Of a stretch of 64,000 nt of DNA, positions 51,664 to 60,418 are shown in pieces. Location: contig NZ_JABEQM010000005.1 in assembly GCF_014174155.1 (NCBI RefSeq), forward strand, positions 124,001 to 188,000. The letters run 5' to 3'. Numbering within the stretch: the first letter of the stretch is position 1; every line of letters begins with the position of its first letter. Position numbers and translations under genes: made by a program. Origin of the DNA: Gluconacetobacter tumulisoli (lineage in GTDB: Bacteria > Pseudomonadota > Alphaproteobacteria > Acetobacterales > Acetobacteraceae). The notes beneath the pieces were generated by a model. That model made no database searches. It was not told the DNA's origin and saw only the letters and a program-made list of their open reading frames with translations.

Positions 51664-54600
51664 TCAGCCCGCCTGTCCCGGGCCGCGCCGCCGCGTTCCG
51701 CCCCCCGCGATCCGCATATACAACGACGGCAGGACCAGCAGCGTCAGCGCGGTGCACGATATCAGGCCGCCGATCACCACGGTGGCCAGGGGCTTTTCGA
51801 CCTCGCCGCCCTCGCTGAGGGAAAAGGCCATCGGGAAAAAACCCAGGCAGGCCACGGTGGCGGTCGCCATCACCGGGCGGAACCGCTCCTTCGCCGCGCT
51901 GGTCGCGGCCTCGGCCACGCCCATGCCCGCCTGGCGCTTCTGGCGGATATAGCTGACCAGCACGACGCCGTTCAGGACGGCGACGCCGAACAGGGCGATG
52001 AAGCCGATCCCGGCGGAAATGCTGAACGGCATGCCCCGGATATAGAGGGCGACGATCCCGCCTGTGGCGGCGAAGGGCAGGTTGATGAAGACCAGCCCCG
52101 CCAGGCGCAATTCGCCCAGCGCGACCGTCAGCAGGCAGAAAATCAGGAACAGCGCCACCGGCACGACGATGCCCAGCCGCGCCACGGCGGATTGCATGTT
52201 CCTGAACTGGCCGCTCCATTCGATCCGGTAGCCGTGCGGCAACACGACCTCCCGGGCGACGCGGCGCTGGGCCTCGGCCACGAACGATCCCAGGTCGCGA
52301 CCGCGCACATTGGCCTGCACCATCATCCGCCGCTGCCCCTGGTCGCGCCGGATGGCGGCGGGACCGTCCTCCAGCACCACCGACGCCACCTGCGACAGGC
52401 GCACCACATGGTCGTTGCGCGTCAGGACCGGCAGGTTGCGGATCTTCTCCACCGTGTTCCCGGCATCGTCGGCGAAGCGGACCTGGGTGGGGATCAGCGC
52501 GCCGTCCAGCACGACCGGCGGTCCGATATGCCCGCCCAGCGCCTCGACGACATCCATGATCTCGGTCGTGTCGACATTCAGGCGGGCCGCCGCCGTGCGG
52601 TCGACGTCGATATGCAGGAACGCGATCGTGCCGACATCCTGGGGCGCCACGTCGGCGGCGCCGGGAATGTCGGCGATCAGCGCCGAGGCCTGCGCCGCCA
52701 GGCGGCCCAGGGTCGGCAGGTCGTCGCCATAGATCCCGACCGCGATCTGCGAACGCACGCCCGACAGCATGTCGTCCATGCGCATCTGGATCGGCTGGCT
52801 CCAGGAAAACAGCGACGCGGGCACGTTGCGCTGCAAGGCCGCCGTAAAGGCGCGCACCAGCCCCTCCTGCGTCGTTGCGGTCTTCCACGCCGCGCGCGGT
52901 TTCAGCAGGATGAAGCTGTCGGTCTGCTCCCATCCCTGGGGATCGGTGGGAATGGCCGCCGTGCCGGTGTTGCTGACGACCGTCTGGATATCGGGAAACT
53001 CGCGCAGGGTCTTCTCGATGGCGGTGACGGCCCGGATCGAGGCGTCGAGCGAAATGCTCGGCAGGCGCGTCGAGGTCACCACAAGGTCGCCTTCCTGCAA
53101 CTGGGGAATGAATTCGCCGCCCAGGCGCATCGCCAGCCCGCCCGAGCCCACCAGCAGCGCCAGCGCCAGGCAGATGACGATGGTGGAATGGGCGGTGCAC
53201 CAGGCGAAGGCGGGTTCGTAATACCGCCGGCAGAACCGGATGAAGGCCGTGTCGTGATGGCCCTTCGGCACGCGCACCAGCAAATGCGTCAGCACCGGCA
53301 CACAGACCAGCGAGAAGACCAGCGATGCGACCAGTGCCAGGATCACGGTCTGGGCCATCGGGCGGAACATCCGTCCTTCCACCCCCTGGAGGGTCAGGAT
53401 CGGCAGGTAGACCATGACGATGACCAGGATCGCGAAGGTGACCGGGCGCACCACCTGCGACAGCGCGGTCGCGATCAGCTCGGCCATGGAGGTGCGTCGA
53501 TGGGTCTGCATGCTGATGACGCTCTCGACGATCACCAGCGAACTGTCGACCACCATGCCGAAATCGATCGCGCCCAGGCTGAGCAGGTTCGCCGAGATAC
53601 CCAGGTGATGCATGCCCACCATCGCGGCGATCAGCGCGAACGGGATGACCGAGATGATGACGACCGACGCCCGCCAGTCCCCGATCACAACCAGCAGGAC
53701 CACCAGTACCAGCACCGCGCCCAGCGCCAGGTTTTCCTTGACCGTGCCGATCGTCGAGTCGGTCAGTTCGGACCGGCTGTAATAGACGTCCAGCGACGTG
53801 CCGGGCGGCAGGGCCCGCTGGATGCCGGGCAGGGCATTATCGATCCGCGCCAGCGTGGCCTTGGCGCTGGCGCCCTGTTGCAGCAGCACGACCGCGTTGA
53901 CGATTTCGCCCTGTCCGTCACGGGTGACGGCGCCCAGCCGCGGGCGCGCCCCGCGCGAGACGGTGCCGAGATCGCGCACATGGATGACCTCGCCATTGGG
54001 GCCGGAGCGGACCTGGATCTCGCCGAATTCGGCCAGATCGTCGATCAGCGTCCGGCCGACGATGACGCGCTGTTCGTCATTATGCTCGATCCAGGCGCCG
54101 CCCGCCGCCGCGTTTCCCTTGTCCACCGCCTCGAACACGTCGGACACGGACACGCCGTACTGCTGCAGCCGGGCGGGATCCAGGGCGACCTTGAAGGATT
54201 CCTCGGCGCCGCCATTGACGTTGACGTCGGTCACGCCGGGAATCAGCTTCATGCGCGGCACGACCTGCCACGTCATGATCCGGTTCAGTTCCGGCAGCGA
54301 CAGGCGCGGCCCGCGCAGCTGGAACTGCATGATCTCGCCCATCCCGGTGGCCATCGGCCCCATGGTGAACGACAGCCCGTTGACGAAGATGTGCGACCGG
54401 GCCTCGGCCATGCGCTGGGACACCAGGGTACGGTCCAGATAGATGTCCGACCCGCTCGCAAACTGAAGATAGACGACGGCGACGCCGGTACGCGACACCG
54501 AGCGCATGCCGGTCATCCCCGGGATACCGGCCATCGCGACCTCGACCGGGAAGGTGACCAGTTTCTCGACCTCCTGGGTCGGCAGGCCGGGCGCCAGCAC

Positions 54601-54744
54601 GGACAGCATCACCTGCGTGGGCGAGATATCGGGAACCGGCTCGACCGGCAGGGTCCGCAGGTCGGCGATGCCCACCAGGGTCAGCAGCGCCATCAGCCCC
54701 AGCACGATGCTGCGGCTGCGCAACAAGGCGTGAATCAGCTTCAT
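51664..54744 (-). CDS. Heavy-metal-type RND efflux pump (CzcA/CusA family)
   Basis: A 1026-residue inner-membrane RND pump of the heavy metal efflux branch, seen from VEPVPDISPTQVMLSVLAPGLPTQEVEKLVTFPVE at the start and FGVAVLNGVVLVSYIRQ near the end. The helix-4 motif reads DFGMVVDSSLVIVES, with the central Asp conserved but DSS and VES differing from the DG and VEN of CzcA-type and from the AIG of CusA-type pumps, so the metal is uncertain. Adaptor and channel genes precede it in the same operon (the adaptor stop lies one base before its start). Confidence 0.92.
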   Translation of the reverse strand: MKLIHALLRSRSIVLGLMALLTLVGIADLRTLPVEPVPDISPTQVMLSVLAPGLPTQEVEKLVTFPVEVAMAGIPGMTGMRSVSRTGVAVVYLQFASGSDIYLDRTLVSQRMAEARSHIFVNGLSFTMGPMATGMGEIMQFQLRGPRLSLPELNRIMTWQVVPRMKLIPGVTDVNVNGGAEESFKVALDPARLQQYGVSVSDVFEAVDKGNAAAGGAWIEHNDEQRVIVGRTLIDDLAEFGEIQVRSGPNGEVIHVRDLGTVSRGARPRLGAVTRDGQGEIVNAVVLLQQGASAKATLARIDNALPGIQRALPPGTSLDVYYSRSELTDSTIGTVKENLALGAVLVLVVLLVVIGDWRASVVIISVIPFALIAAMVGMHHLGISANLLSLGAIDFGMVVDSSLVIVESVISMQTHRRTSMAELIATALSQVVRPVTFAILVIVMVYLPILTLQGVEGRMFRPMAQTVILALVASLVFSLVCVPVLTHLLVRVPKGHHDTAFIRFCRRYYEPAFAWCTAHSTIVICLALALLVGSGGLAMRLGGEFIPQLQEGDLVVTSTRLPSISLDASIRAVTAIEKTLREFPDIQTVVSNTGTAAIPTDPQGWEQTDSFILLKPRAAWKTATTQEGLVRAFTAALQRNVPASLFSWSQPIQMRMDDMLSGVRSQIAVGIYGDDLPTLGRLAAQASALIADIPGAADVAPQDVGTIAFLHIDVDRTAAARLNVDTTEIMDVVEALGGHIGPPVVLDGALIPTQVRFADDAGNTVEKIRNLPVLTRNDHVVRLSQVASVVLEDGPAAIRRDQGQRRMMVQANVRGRDLGSFVAEAQRRVAREVVLPHGYRIEWSGQFRNMQSAVARLGIVVPVALFLIFCLLTVALGELRLAGLVFINLPFAATGGIVALYIRGMPFSISAGIGFIALFGVAVLNGVVLVSYIRQKRQAGMGVAEAATSAAKERFRPVMATATVACLGFFPMAFSLSEGGEVEKPLATVVIGGLISCTALTLLVLPSLYMRIAGGGTRRRGPGQAG

Positions 54745-54745
54745 G

Positions 54746-55939
54746 TTACGGCCCGCCGCCGGGTCGCGCGAGCATCAGCTGCGATTTCAGGGTGAAGCTG
54801 CCATGGGTGACAACGGTGTCGCCGGCGGACAGGCCCTGCGTGACCACCGCCCGTCCATCGGCGGTGGGGCCGACCTGCACATCGCGGGCGGCATAGCGTT
54901 CCGGGGCGATGCGCACGAAGACGACGAACCGGCCATCGATGGTCTGGATCGCACTGTCGGGGACGATGATGCCGGATACCGGCACCGACCTGAACAGCGC
55001 GGTCGTGACCAGCATGCCCGGACGCAGCCGCCGCGCGTGGTTATCGACCAGGCTGCGCACCAGAAGCAGGCGTGTCTGCACATCGACGGAGCCGTCGATG
55101 GTGTTGATCCGCGATTCGATCCGCCCGGCCGGATCGCTGCCCGGGAAGGTCAATTGCGGGTTCCCCGGCGCAAGCTGCGTGGCGTCGCGATCCATGACCT
55201 GCGACACGACCCAGACGGACGACAGATCGTCTATTTCGACCAGCGGCAACGGACCGGAGGCAGTGCTGTCGCCCGCCGCCACATTGACCGCGCGCACCAC
55301 GCCCGCGACCGGCGACACGATCAGCGAGCGATGGCCGTCGGGACGTTCGGTGCGCGACGAAAACTGGGCCAGCCGCATGCGGACATTATCCAGCAGCGCC
55401 TGCTGCTCGCGGACCGCGCCCTCGGCATGGCGCAGTACCATCCGGCGCCGCTCCACCTCGCCGGCGGCCAGCGCGCCACCGCGCAGGGCATCGGCCCGCC
55501 GTGCCGCCAGCGCCGCGCCGTCGCGGGTGGCCTGCGCCTCCTCCAGCGTCGCCTCGGCGGCACGGACCTGCTGCTGGACGTCGGTCAGGGTATAATCGTC
55601 GTACTCCATCAGGACCTGGCCCGCGGACACGATCTGGCCGGGATAGGTCCGGACCTGCAGGATCCGGCCCTGCCCGACCGCATGGATGCGCGCGACGGCC
55701 CGGTCGTCGGGCACCACATAGGCCGGACAGGTCACATGGCCGCGCAGGCTCCCCGTCACGGCCTGGGCGGTGCCGATCTCCATCTTCTTCAGGGCGTCGG
55801 GGGAAATCGTCACCACCCGATCGGCCGCCACCGCCTGGAATACCCCCAGCCCGGACAGCAGGACGGCACACGCCACAAGCGGCAGGACGGAAAGGCAGCC
55901 CCGTCCGCGGGAAACACGGGTTTTCAATCGAGACCTCAC
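54746..55939 (-). CDS. RND efflux periplasmic adaptor (membrane fusion protein)
   Basis: A 397-residue adaptor. A signal/anchor occupies about residues 10-35. A lipoyl-type hairpin follows, with the coiled-coil seen as EATLEEAQATRDGAALAARRADAL and the barrel part near VSPVAGVVRAVNVAAGD and GRFVVFVRIAPERYAARDVQVG. The start is GTG 55939, which overlaps the channel-gene stop by GTGA. It joins the CzcA/CusA-like pump and the TolC-type channel. It lacks an obvious N-terminal histidine-rich metal site. Confidence 0.9.
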   Translation of the reverse strand: MRSRLKTRVSRGRGCLSVLPLVACAVLLSGLGVFQAVAADRVVTISPDALKKMEIGTAQAVTGSLRGHVTCPAYVVPDDRAVARIHAVGQGRILQVRTYPGQIVSAGQVLMEYDDYTLTDVQQQVRAAEATLEEAQATRDGAALAARRADALRGGALAAGEVERRRMVLRHAEGAVREQQALLDNVRMRLAQFSSRTERPDGHRSLIVSPVAGVVRAVNVAAGDSTASGPLPLVEIDDLSSVWVVSQVMDRDATQLAPGNPQLTFPGSDPAGRIESRINTIDGSVDVQTRLLLVRSLVDNHARRLRPGMLVTTALFRSVPVSGIIVPDSAIQTIDGRFVVFVRIAPERYAARDVQVGPTADGRAVVTQGLSAGDTVVTHGSFTLKSQLMLARPGGGP

Positions 55940-57195
55940 GGCGTGGATCCGGCGGAAATCATGATGCGGGCAATGGCGCTGTGCCAGGCGACCGAGGCCG
56001 TGCGCTCCTGCTCCTGCGCGGCCAGCGCATCGCGGCGCGCCCGCAGATATTCGATGACCGACACCTCGCCGACCTCCCATGCCTTTTGCAGGTCGTCCAC
56101 CCGCGACGCCAGGGCCTTCCGCTTGGACGTCGCATGCGACAGGATCGTGACGGCGGACGCCAGGCGCACGCGCGTGCGGGTATATTCCGCGCGGATCATG
56201 CGCTGCGCCGTCTGCACGTCACGATCCGCCGCCGCGATCTCGCGCACAGCCTTCATCCGCATAGGCACGTTGCGCGCGGCGCTGGGCAACGGGACGCTGA
56301 CCTGCACCCCCACCCGCGTATTCCAGGGGCTGCCATATTGTTTTTCGTGAATCGCGTCGACGCCCAGTTCGGGATTGGGCATGAACGATGCCTGGACAAG
56401 ATTGTCCTCGGCCCGCGCCGCGGCCAGCTGCGCCTGGGCCAGGCGCAGGCGCGGGTCGCGCCCGATCGCCAGGTCCAGATTGCCCGGATGGGCCGCCACC
56501 AGGGTCTGGCCGGTAATGTCCGACAGGTCCGGAACGTCGTCGCGCCCGGTCAGCTCCTCCAGCCCCGCGCGCGCGTCGGCCAGCTGCTCCTGCGCGTTCG
56601 CCAGCCGGTTCTCGACATCCTCGCGCTCGCCGGACACGGCGTGGCTGTCCGCGGCCGAGACCTCGCCCGCCCCCAGCAGCCGCTGCATGGTCCCCTCGAC
56701 GGTATCCAGCGCCCGCCGCTCGTCCGCCAGCGCCTGGACCTGCGCGGCACACAATGCCGCGGTCGTCGCCAGGTCCAGCACCCGGACGGCAATGGCCATG
56801 CGTTCCACCTCCAGGCGCGCCCGGGCCACATCCTGGTCGGCCAGGGCGCTCCGGACCGTGGCCGTGCCCTGGCCGGGCAGCCACAGCGGCACGGATACCC
56901 CGGTCTGGTAGGTCGTGTAGCCCTGGTTGCTGCCGATGAAATGGTCGTCGTAATATTGCCCCGAAACGGTCGGACCGCCGGGAAACCACGATCGCGCGGC
57001 CTCCGCGTTCCGGCCGGCGGCGTGGCCGTCGATCGTCAGGGAATGGCGCAGCGGGTCCTGGGCCCAGGCCTGGCGGATCGCCTCATGCAGGGATGTGGCA
57101 CATGCGGGACGGGCCATCCCGATCAATGGCAGCAGCACGGCCAAGGCCAGCGGCGTGCCCCGTATACCTCGTATGACCCGTGTGCCGTCTGACAT
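55936..57195 (-). CDS. TolC family outer membrane efflux channel
   Basis: A 419-residue outer-membrane factor with signal peptide ending near ACA-T (about residue 34), then two OEP repeats: SLHEAIRQAWAQDP at the first and RDPRLRLAQAQLAAARA at the second, each with long coiled-coil stretches. I chose ATG 57195 because it gives a normal signal peptide; longer starts exist at 57234 and 57267. First gene of the metal-type RND operon. A perfect 8-bp palindrome lies upstream. Confidence 0.88.
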   Translation of the reverse strand: MSDGTRVIRGIRGTPLALAVLLPLIGMARPACATSLHEAIRQAWAQDPLRHSLTIDGHAAGRNAEAARSWFPGGPTVSGQYYDDHFIGSNQGYTTYQTGVSVPLWLPGQGTATVRSALADQDVARARLEVERMAIAVRVLDLATTAALCAAQVQALADERRALDTVEGTMQRLLGAGEVSAADSHAVSGEREDVENRLANAQEQLADARAGLEELTGRDDVPDLSDITGQTLVAAHPGNLDLAIGRDPRLRLAQAQLAAARAEDNLVQASFMPNPELGVDAIHEKQYGSPWNTRVGVQVSVPLPSAARNVPMRMKAVREIAAADRDVQTAQRMIRAEYTRTRVRLASAVTILSHATSKRKALASRVDDLQKAWEVGEVSVIEYLRARRDALAAQEQERTASVAWHSAIARIMISAGSTP

Positions 57196-57252
57196 GCGTC
57201 GGACAATGGAAGAAGAAAAACCGGATTCCTGCATGGCTCCATGGATATCGCT

Positions 57253-57274
57253 CGCGTAAGACGCCACTTACGCG
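57253..57274. promoter_or_regulatory. Perfect inverted repeat upstream of the RND operon
   Basis: CGCGTAAG (57253-57260) and CTTACGCG (57267-57274) flank a six-base spacer, about 58 bases before the channel-gene start chosen here. It could bind a metal- or drug-responsive repressor. No regulator gene adjoins the operon. The in-frame longer start at 57267 would place the repeat inside the coding frame, which supports the shorter start. Confidence 0.45.
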
Positions 57275-57584
57275 CCCATCAAGCGATCAAGCTTACCGCA
57301 ACGAGATCGATCCATTCAGACAAAGCATGTCCAGCTTGTAAATAAGAATTTACCGTCCACCGGCTTGCCCGCATCATCGCATTTCATTTTTATTTCGTTA
57401 TGATAGTGCCGTCCGAAGCATCCGCATGCCGGATCCCCCCAACCGGACGCGCCACGGCGTCTCCGCCAACGGCTGCCGGAAATTCCTTCGCCATTTCGGC
57501 GCATTTCATATCACACGCGCCATGCCGCCGGAACGATGGTCCGGACGCGATTCGGGCGCACGGCGCCCTGCCCACCGGCCGCAG
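57275..57584. other. Intergenic stretch with no recognisable gene
   Basis: Lies between the 5' side of the TolC-type gene and the 3' end of the cytochrome c gene. It is more AT-rich around 57300-57410 than its surroundings, consistent with promoter DNA for the RND operon. Short open frames exist, but none has a ribosome-binding site or family similarity that I can see. Confidence 0.5.
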
Positions 57585-58088
57585 CTATTTCGGGGCGGAC
57601 AGGCTTTGCAGATAGGCGATGATGTCCGTGCGGTCGAGGTTCGATTCCACGCCTTCGAAACCCATGCGGGTTCCCGGGGCGAAGACCGCGGGATCTTTCA
57701 GCCATGCCGACAATGTCCCGACCGTCCAGACCTCCCGCCGGTGGGCCCGCAGGGCCGGCGAGAAATCATAGCCCGCGGTCCCGGCCACGGGCCTTCCCAC
57801 GACCCCGTACAAATCGGGACCGATCATCGCCGGTCCACCCTGTACGAACGCGTGGCAGTCGGAACAGATGCTGTCGGCCAAATCCCGTCCCCGGAGGATA
57901 TCCCCATGCAGGACCGGGGACGCGCCAGGTGGGGCGGCCCGCAATCCTGCCGGCAGCAGGCCCGTCGCCACGACGATGCCGACCATCATGGCGCCGCAGG
58001 CCGCGCCCAACGCCATTCCCCGCCGCGTCAGCCCCGCAACCGGCGTCCGCCCGACCGCCATGCCATCCTCGATTACCCGCAAGCCCAT
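57585..58088 (-). CDS. Membrane-anchored class I cytochrome c
   Basis: A 167-residue periplasmic electron carrier held by one N-terminal helix (about residues 24-47). The heme motif is C75-S-D-C78-H79 and the distal ligand is probably M142 in GTRMGF, both as in cytochrome c550/c552-type proteins. Other family signs are GPDLYGVVGRPVAG and TDIIAYLQSL. ATG 58088 and 58061 are both possible starts. No oxidase or dehydrogenase gene is adjacent, so its redox partners are unknown. Confidence 0.92.
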   Translation of the reverse strand: MGLRVIEDGMAVGRTPVAGLTRRGMALGAACGAMMVGIVVATGLLPAGLRAAPPGASPVLHGDILRGRDLADSICSDCHAFVQGGPAMIGPDLYGVVGRPVAGTAGYDFSPALRAHRREVWTVGTLSAWLKDPAVFAPGTRMGFEGVESNLDRTDIIAYLQSLSAPK

Positions 58089-58301
58089 CTATCGGCACCT
58101 TACATGGAATTTCGGATCATTCTCGATAAACAAAAGCGATCTCCTGTTCCGCCATTCTGCCATCACCGGGCCGCAAGGGGGATATGACGGATAAATTATG
58201 CTGCGACCCGACAGGAGACTGATAAATTTGCGGCCCATTCCATCGGTTGCCCGTGCAGGCGCGTCACGGCGCGTGGCGACCGTCCCCGGAGGACAGGACA
58301 G

Positions 58302-58511
58302 GTGACGGAACTGACCCCGGTCGTGGCGCGACGCCCGGTCCAGGAACATCAGGACGCCCAGGCGTGCATCCGCGAAAGCTCACCGCACGCCTCTCGCCGC
58401 CCTGCCGGCGACAGGGTGATCCGGGGAATCTGCATCGGCCTCGTCCTTTCGCTGTTTCCTTGGGCGGCGCTTTTTGGTCTTGTGGTGTTCCTGCGTCATC
58501 TGTGGGAATAG
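58302..58511 (+). CDS. Possible 69-residue single-helix membrane protein
   Basis: GTG 58302 is preceded by GGAGGA eight bases upstream. The product has a hydrophilic 40-residue N-terminus and one hydrophobic helix near the C-terminus (ICIGLVLSLFPWAALFGLVV). It is the only convincing coding signal in the 58089-58622 gap; on the other strand I see nothing supported. No family recognised. It could also be chance. Confidence 0.45.
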   Translation: MTELTPVVARRPVQEHQDAQACIRESSPHASRRPAGDRVIRGICIGLVLSLFPWAALFGLVVFLRHLWE

Positions 58512-58622
58512 AATTCGTCCGGGACAGGCAGAGCGCCGCCTCCCGGACCGGCCGGCTGGTTTCATTACCCTTCTCGAAAATATGCGCGGGCGGCAATCCG
58601 GCGTGCGGTTTCAGAAGGGCTC

Positions 58623-60404
58623 TCATCTTCTGGTTTCCGGGCCCGGCGGGGCGGGTGCAAGACGCGGTCCGACCTTCGCCCATATCGCCTCCGCCAGAAA
58701 GGCCTGCCCCAGGGCGGTGGGATGCGTATCGTCGTCCTGCCAGTACGTACGGTTTTCCACGCTGTACAGGGGCTGGCCCGCCGCGAACGGATCCACTTCC
58801 ACGTCCGCGGGGATCGCGCCCGTCCGGACAGCATCCTGGATGGGCTGCCGCGGCGCGCCGTCGGTGTTCGCCTCATCCACGATCGCGACGGTAAAACCGT
58901 ATGTCTTCAGGTTTTTCACGATCATTCCGAGAGTCGCAATCGTCTCCGCGACCGGGATATGATTCGTCTCGAGTTGATCGTTGAACCCACCGAAGATGAC
59001 CGCCACGCGTGTCGAAGCCCTCCGCGCCAGCGCATCGGCCGCCGGCAGGGCCGCGCGCATCTGCCGGGTGGTGGCGCCCGATACGGAAAAATTATAGCTC
59101 TGATAACGGGCTTTCCGCTGCATGAGGACAGGCCAGTTAAGGCCGTCCTGCACCTGATACCCTTCGGTCCGGCTGTCGCCGATGGCAATCAGGACGGATT
59201 TGAGCTGGGGCATGAAATTGCCCACCGCCGCCGCCGAGGCCCGAAAGTCGCGCAGGCTGCCATCGGATATGCCGCCGTCCGCGATGACGATGCCCGTCCA
59301 CTGACCGGTATTGCGTCCCTGGGAATACCAGCTTCCGCCATCCGCATTGTAGCCGACATAGCCCCCTGCCAGCGTGCCGGCCGGGACGGCCGACCGGTAT
59401 GAACTGATGGCGTTTCCGGACATGAGATCATACCCGCCGGGCTCTGCGGTTACGCCGAAGGCCGCCGGGCTGTTTGTCACGACCAGGCCGGTTTTCTGAT
59501 CCGGGCTGTTCGGATCGGCCAGGTGCACGAACCCGTCGAGGGTATAGCTGCCCGTGAAGAGCTTGAACGCACGCCCGCCTTTCCGTCCGCCGAGCAGTAC
59601 CGGCACCGGATAGGCGCCCGAGGCGGTATTGGACGACGCATACATGCCCGTCGTGCCGAAGAAGAAACCATTTGCAGGGACCGTCAGGCTGTCGGGAATC
59701 ACGAATCCGCCCGGACCGTTGTCCTCGCCCCACGAGATCGTTTCGTGTCCGGCGATTCGGATTGCGCCGATATGTGCGACTTCCCGCCCCGGAATGGCCG
59801 TCAGGTGATTGCCGTGACCGGACTGGTCATAGATCCGCAGGACGATCGCGTCGGTGCCGGGGTCCCTCTCCGCCAGGGCGGCGTCGAGCGCCCCGCCGTC
59901 GAACGTGCCGTCGGGACGAACGGCGATTGTCCGCGTACGACGCTGGCCGGATACCAGGACGGCCAGATCGAGCACCGGTCCGGCATATCCCGTCACCATC
60001 TGCATCGGCCCGCCGGCGAAGACCGTATGCGCGCCGAAGGCGTCCCCCGGACGCCCGGTCTTCAGCCCCACCCACCTGGCGGCCCCGGCCTGAACCGACG
60101 CGGCCCGCCAGACCTGTCCCTGCGCCTGCCACAGATCGCCCTCGGCATAGCCGGCGCGGCTGTCATCCTGCGCCGTCGGGCGGCGATCAAGCCTGGTGGA
60201 GGCATTGCCGGCGGGAATGCAGAGGGGCAGTCGCAGGCCGCCGCCATCGGCCGGACACGCCGGCGCCGCCGCACAGGCCGACCGGACGCCGACGACGGAC
60301 AGGCAGGCCAGGACGGTACGCAGGAGAGCAGTTGCGGGAAAGATCGGCGGCCGTCCCTGTCGCCGACCGATCCGCTTGCTTCGGCAGGCTACCGGGACCG
60401 GCAT
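58623..60404 (-). CDS. Secreted SGNH/GDSL hydrolase with an arabinofuranosidase-like N-domain
   Basis: A 593-residue exported protein. The signal region is in residues 25-47 (ALLRTVLACLSVVGV). Residues ~55-370 resemble the catalytic fold of AbfB-type arabinofuranosidases (DLAVLVSGQ, IYDQSGHGNHLTA). The C-terminal SGNH domain has the nucleophile S411 in GDSRTEG, N475 in GGFND and D558/H561 in DDTHPT. I chose ATG 60404 with GGGGAG eight bases upstream; a GTG at 60422 overlaps the BcsC stop by GTGA. As the gene just downstream of bcsC it may remove acyl groups from cellulose or an associated polysaccharide, like BcsX in Komagataeibacter. Confidence 0.85.
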   Translation of the reverse strand: MPVPVACRSKRIGRRQGRPPIFPATALLRTVLACLSVVGVRSACAAAPACPADGGGLRLPLCIPAGNASTRLDRRPTAQDDSRAGYAEGDLWQAQGQVWRAASVQAGAARWVGLKTGRPGDAFGAHTVFAGGPMQMVTGYAGPVLDLAVLVSGQRRTRTIAVRPDGTFDGGALDAALAERDPGTDAIVLRIYDQSGHGNHLTAIPGREVAHIGAIRIAGHETISWGEDNGPGGFVIPDSLTVPANGFFFGTTGMYASSNTASGAYPVPVLLGGRKGGRAFKLFTGSYTLDGFVHLADPNSPDQKTGLVVTNSPAAFGVTAEPGGYDLMSGNAISSYRSAVPAGTLAGGYVGYNADGGSWYSQGRNTGQWTGIVIADGGISDGSLRDFRASAAAVGNFMPQLKSVLIAIGDSRTEGYQVQDGLNWPVLMQRKARYQSYNFSVSGATTRQMRAALPAADALARRASTRVAVIFGGFNDQLETNHIPVAETIATLGMIVKNLKTYGFTVAIVDEANTDGAPRQPIQDAVRTGAIPADVEVDPFAAGQPLYSVENRTYWQDDDTHPTALGQAFLAEAIWAKVGPRLAPAPPGPETRR

Positions 60405-60418
60405 GCTGGTATCTCCCC

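Noticed and set aside
57316-57575. Short minus-strand open frames upstream of the RND operon
   Set aside because: About 60 codons each, with no ribosome-binding site, odd composition and no recognised motif.
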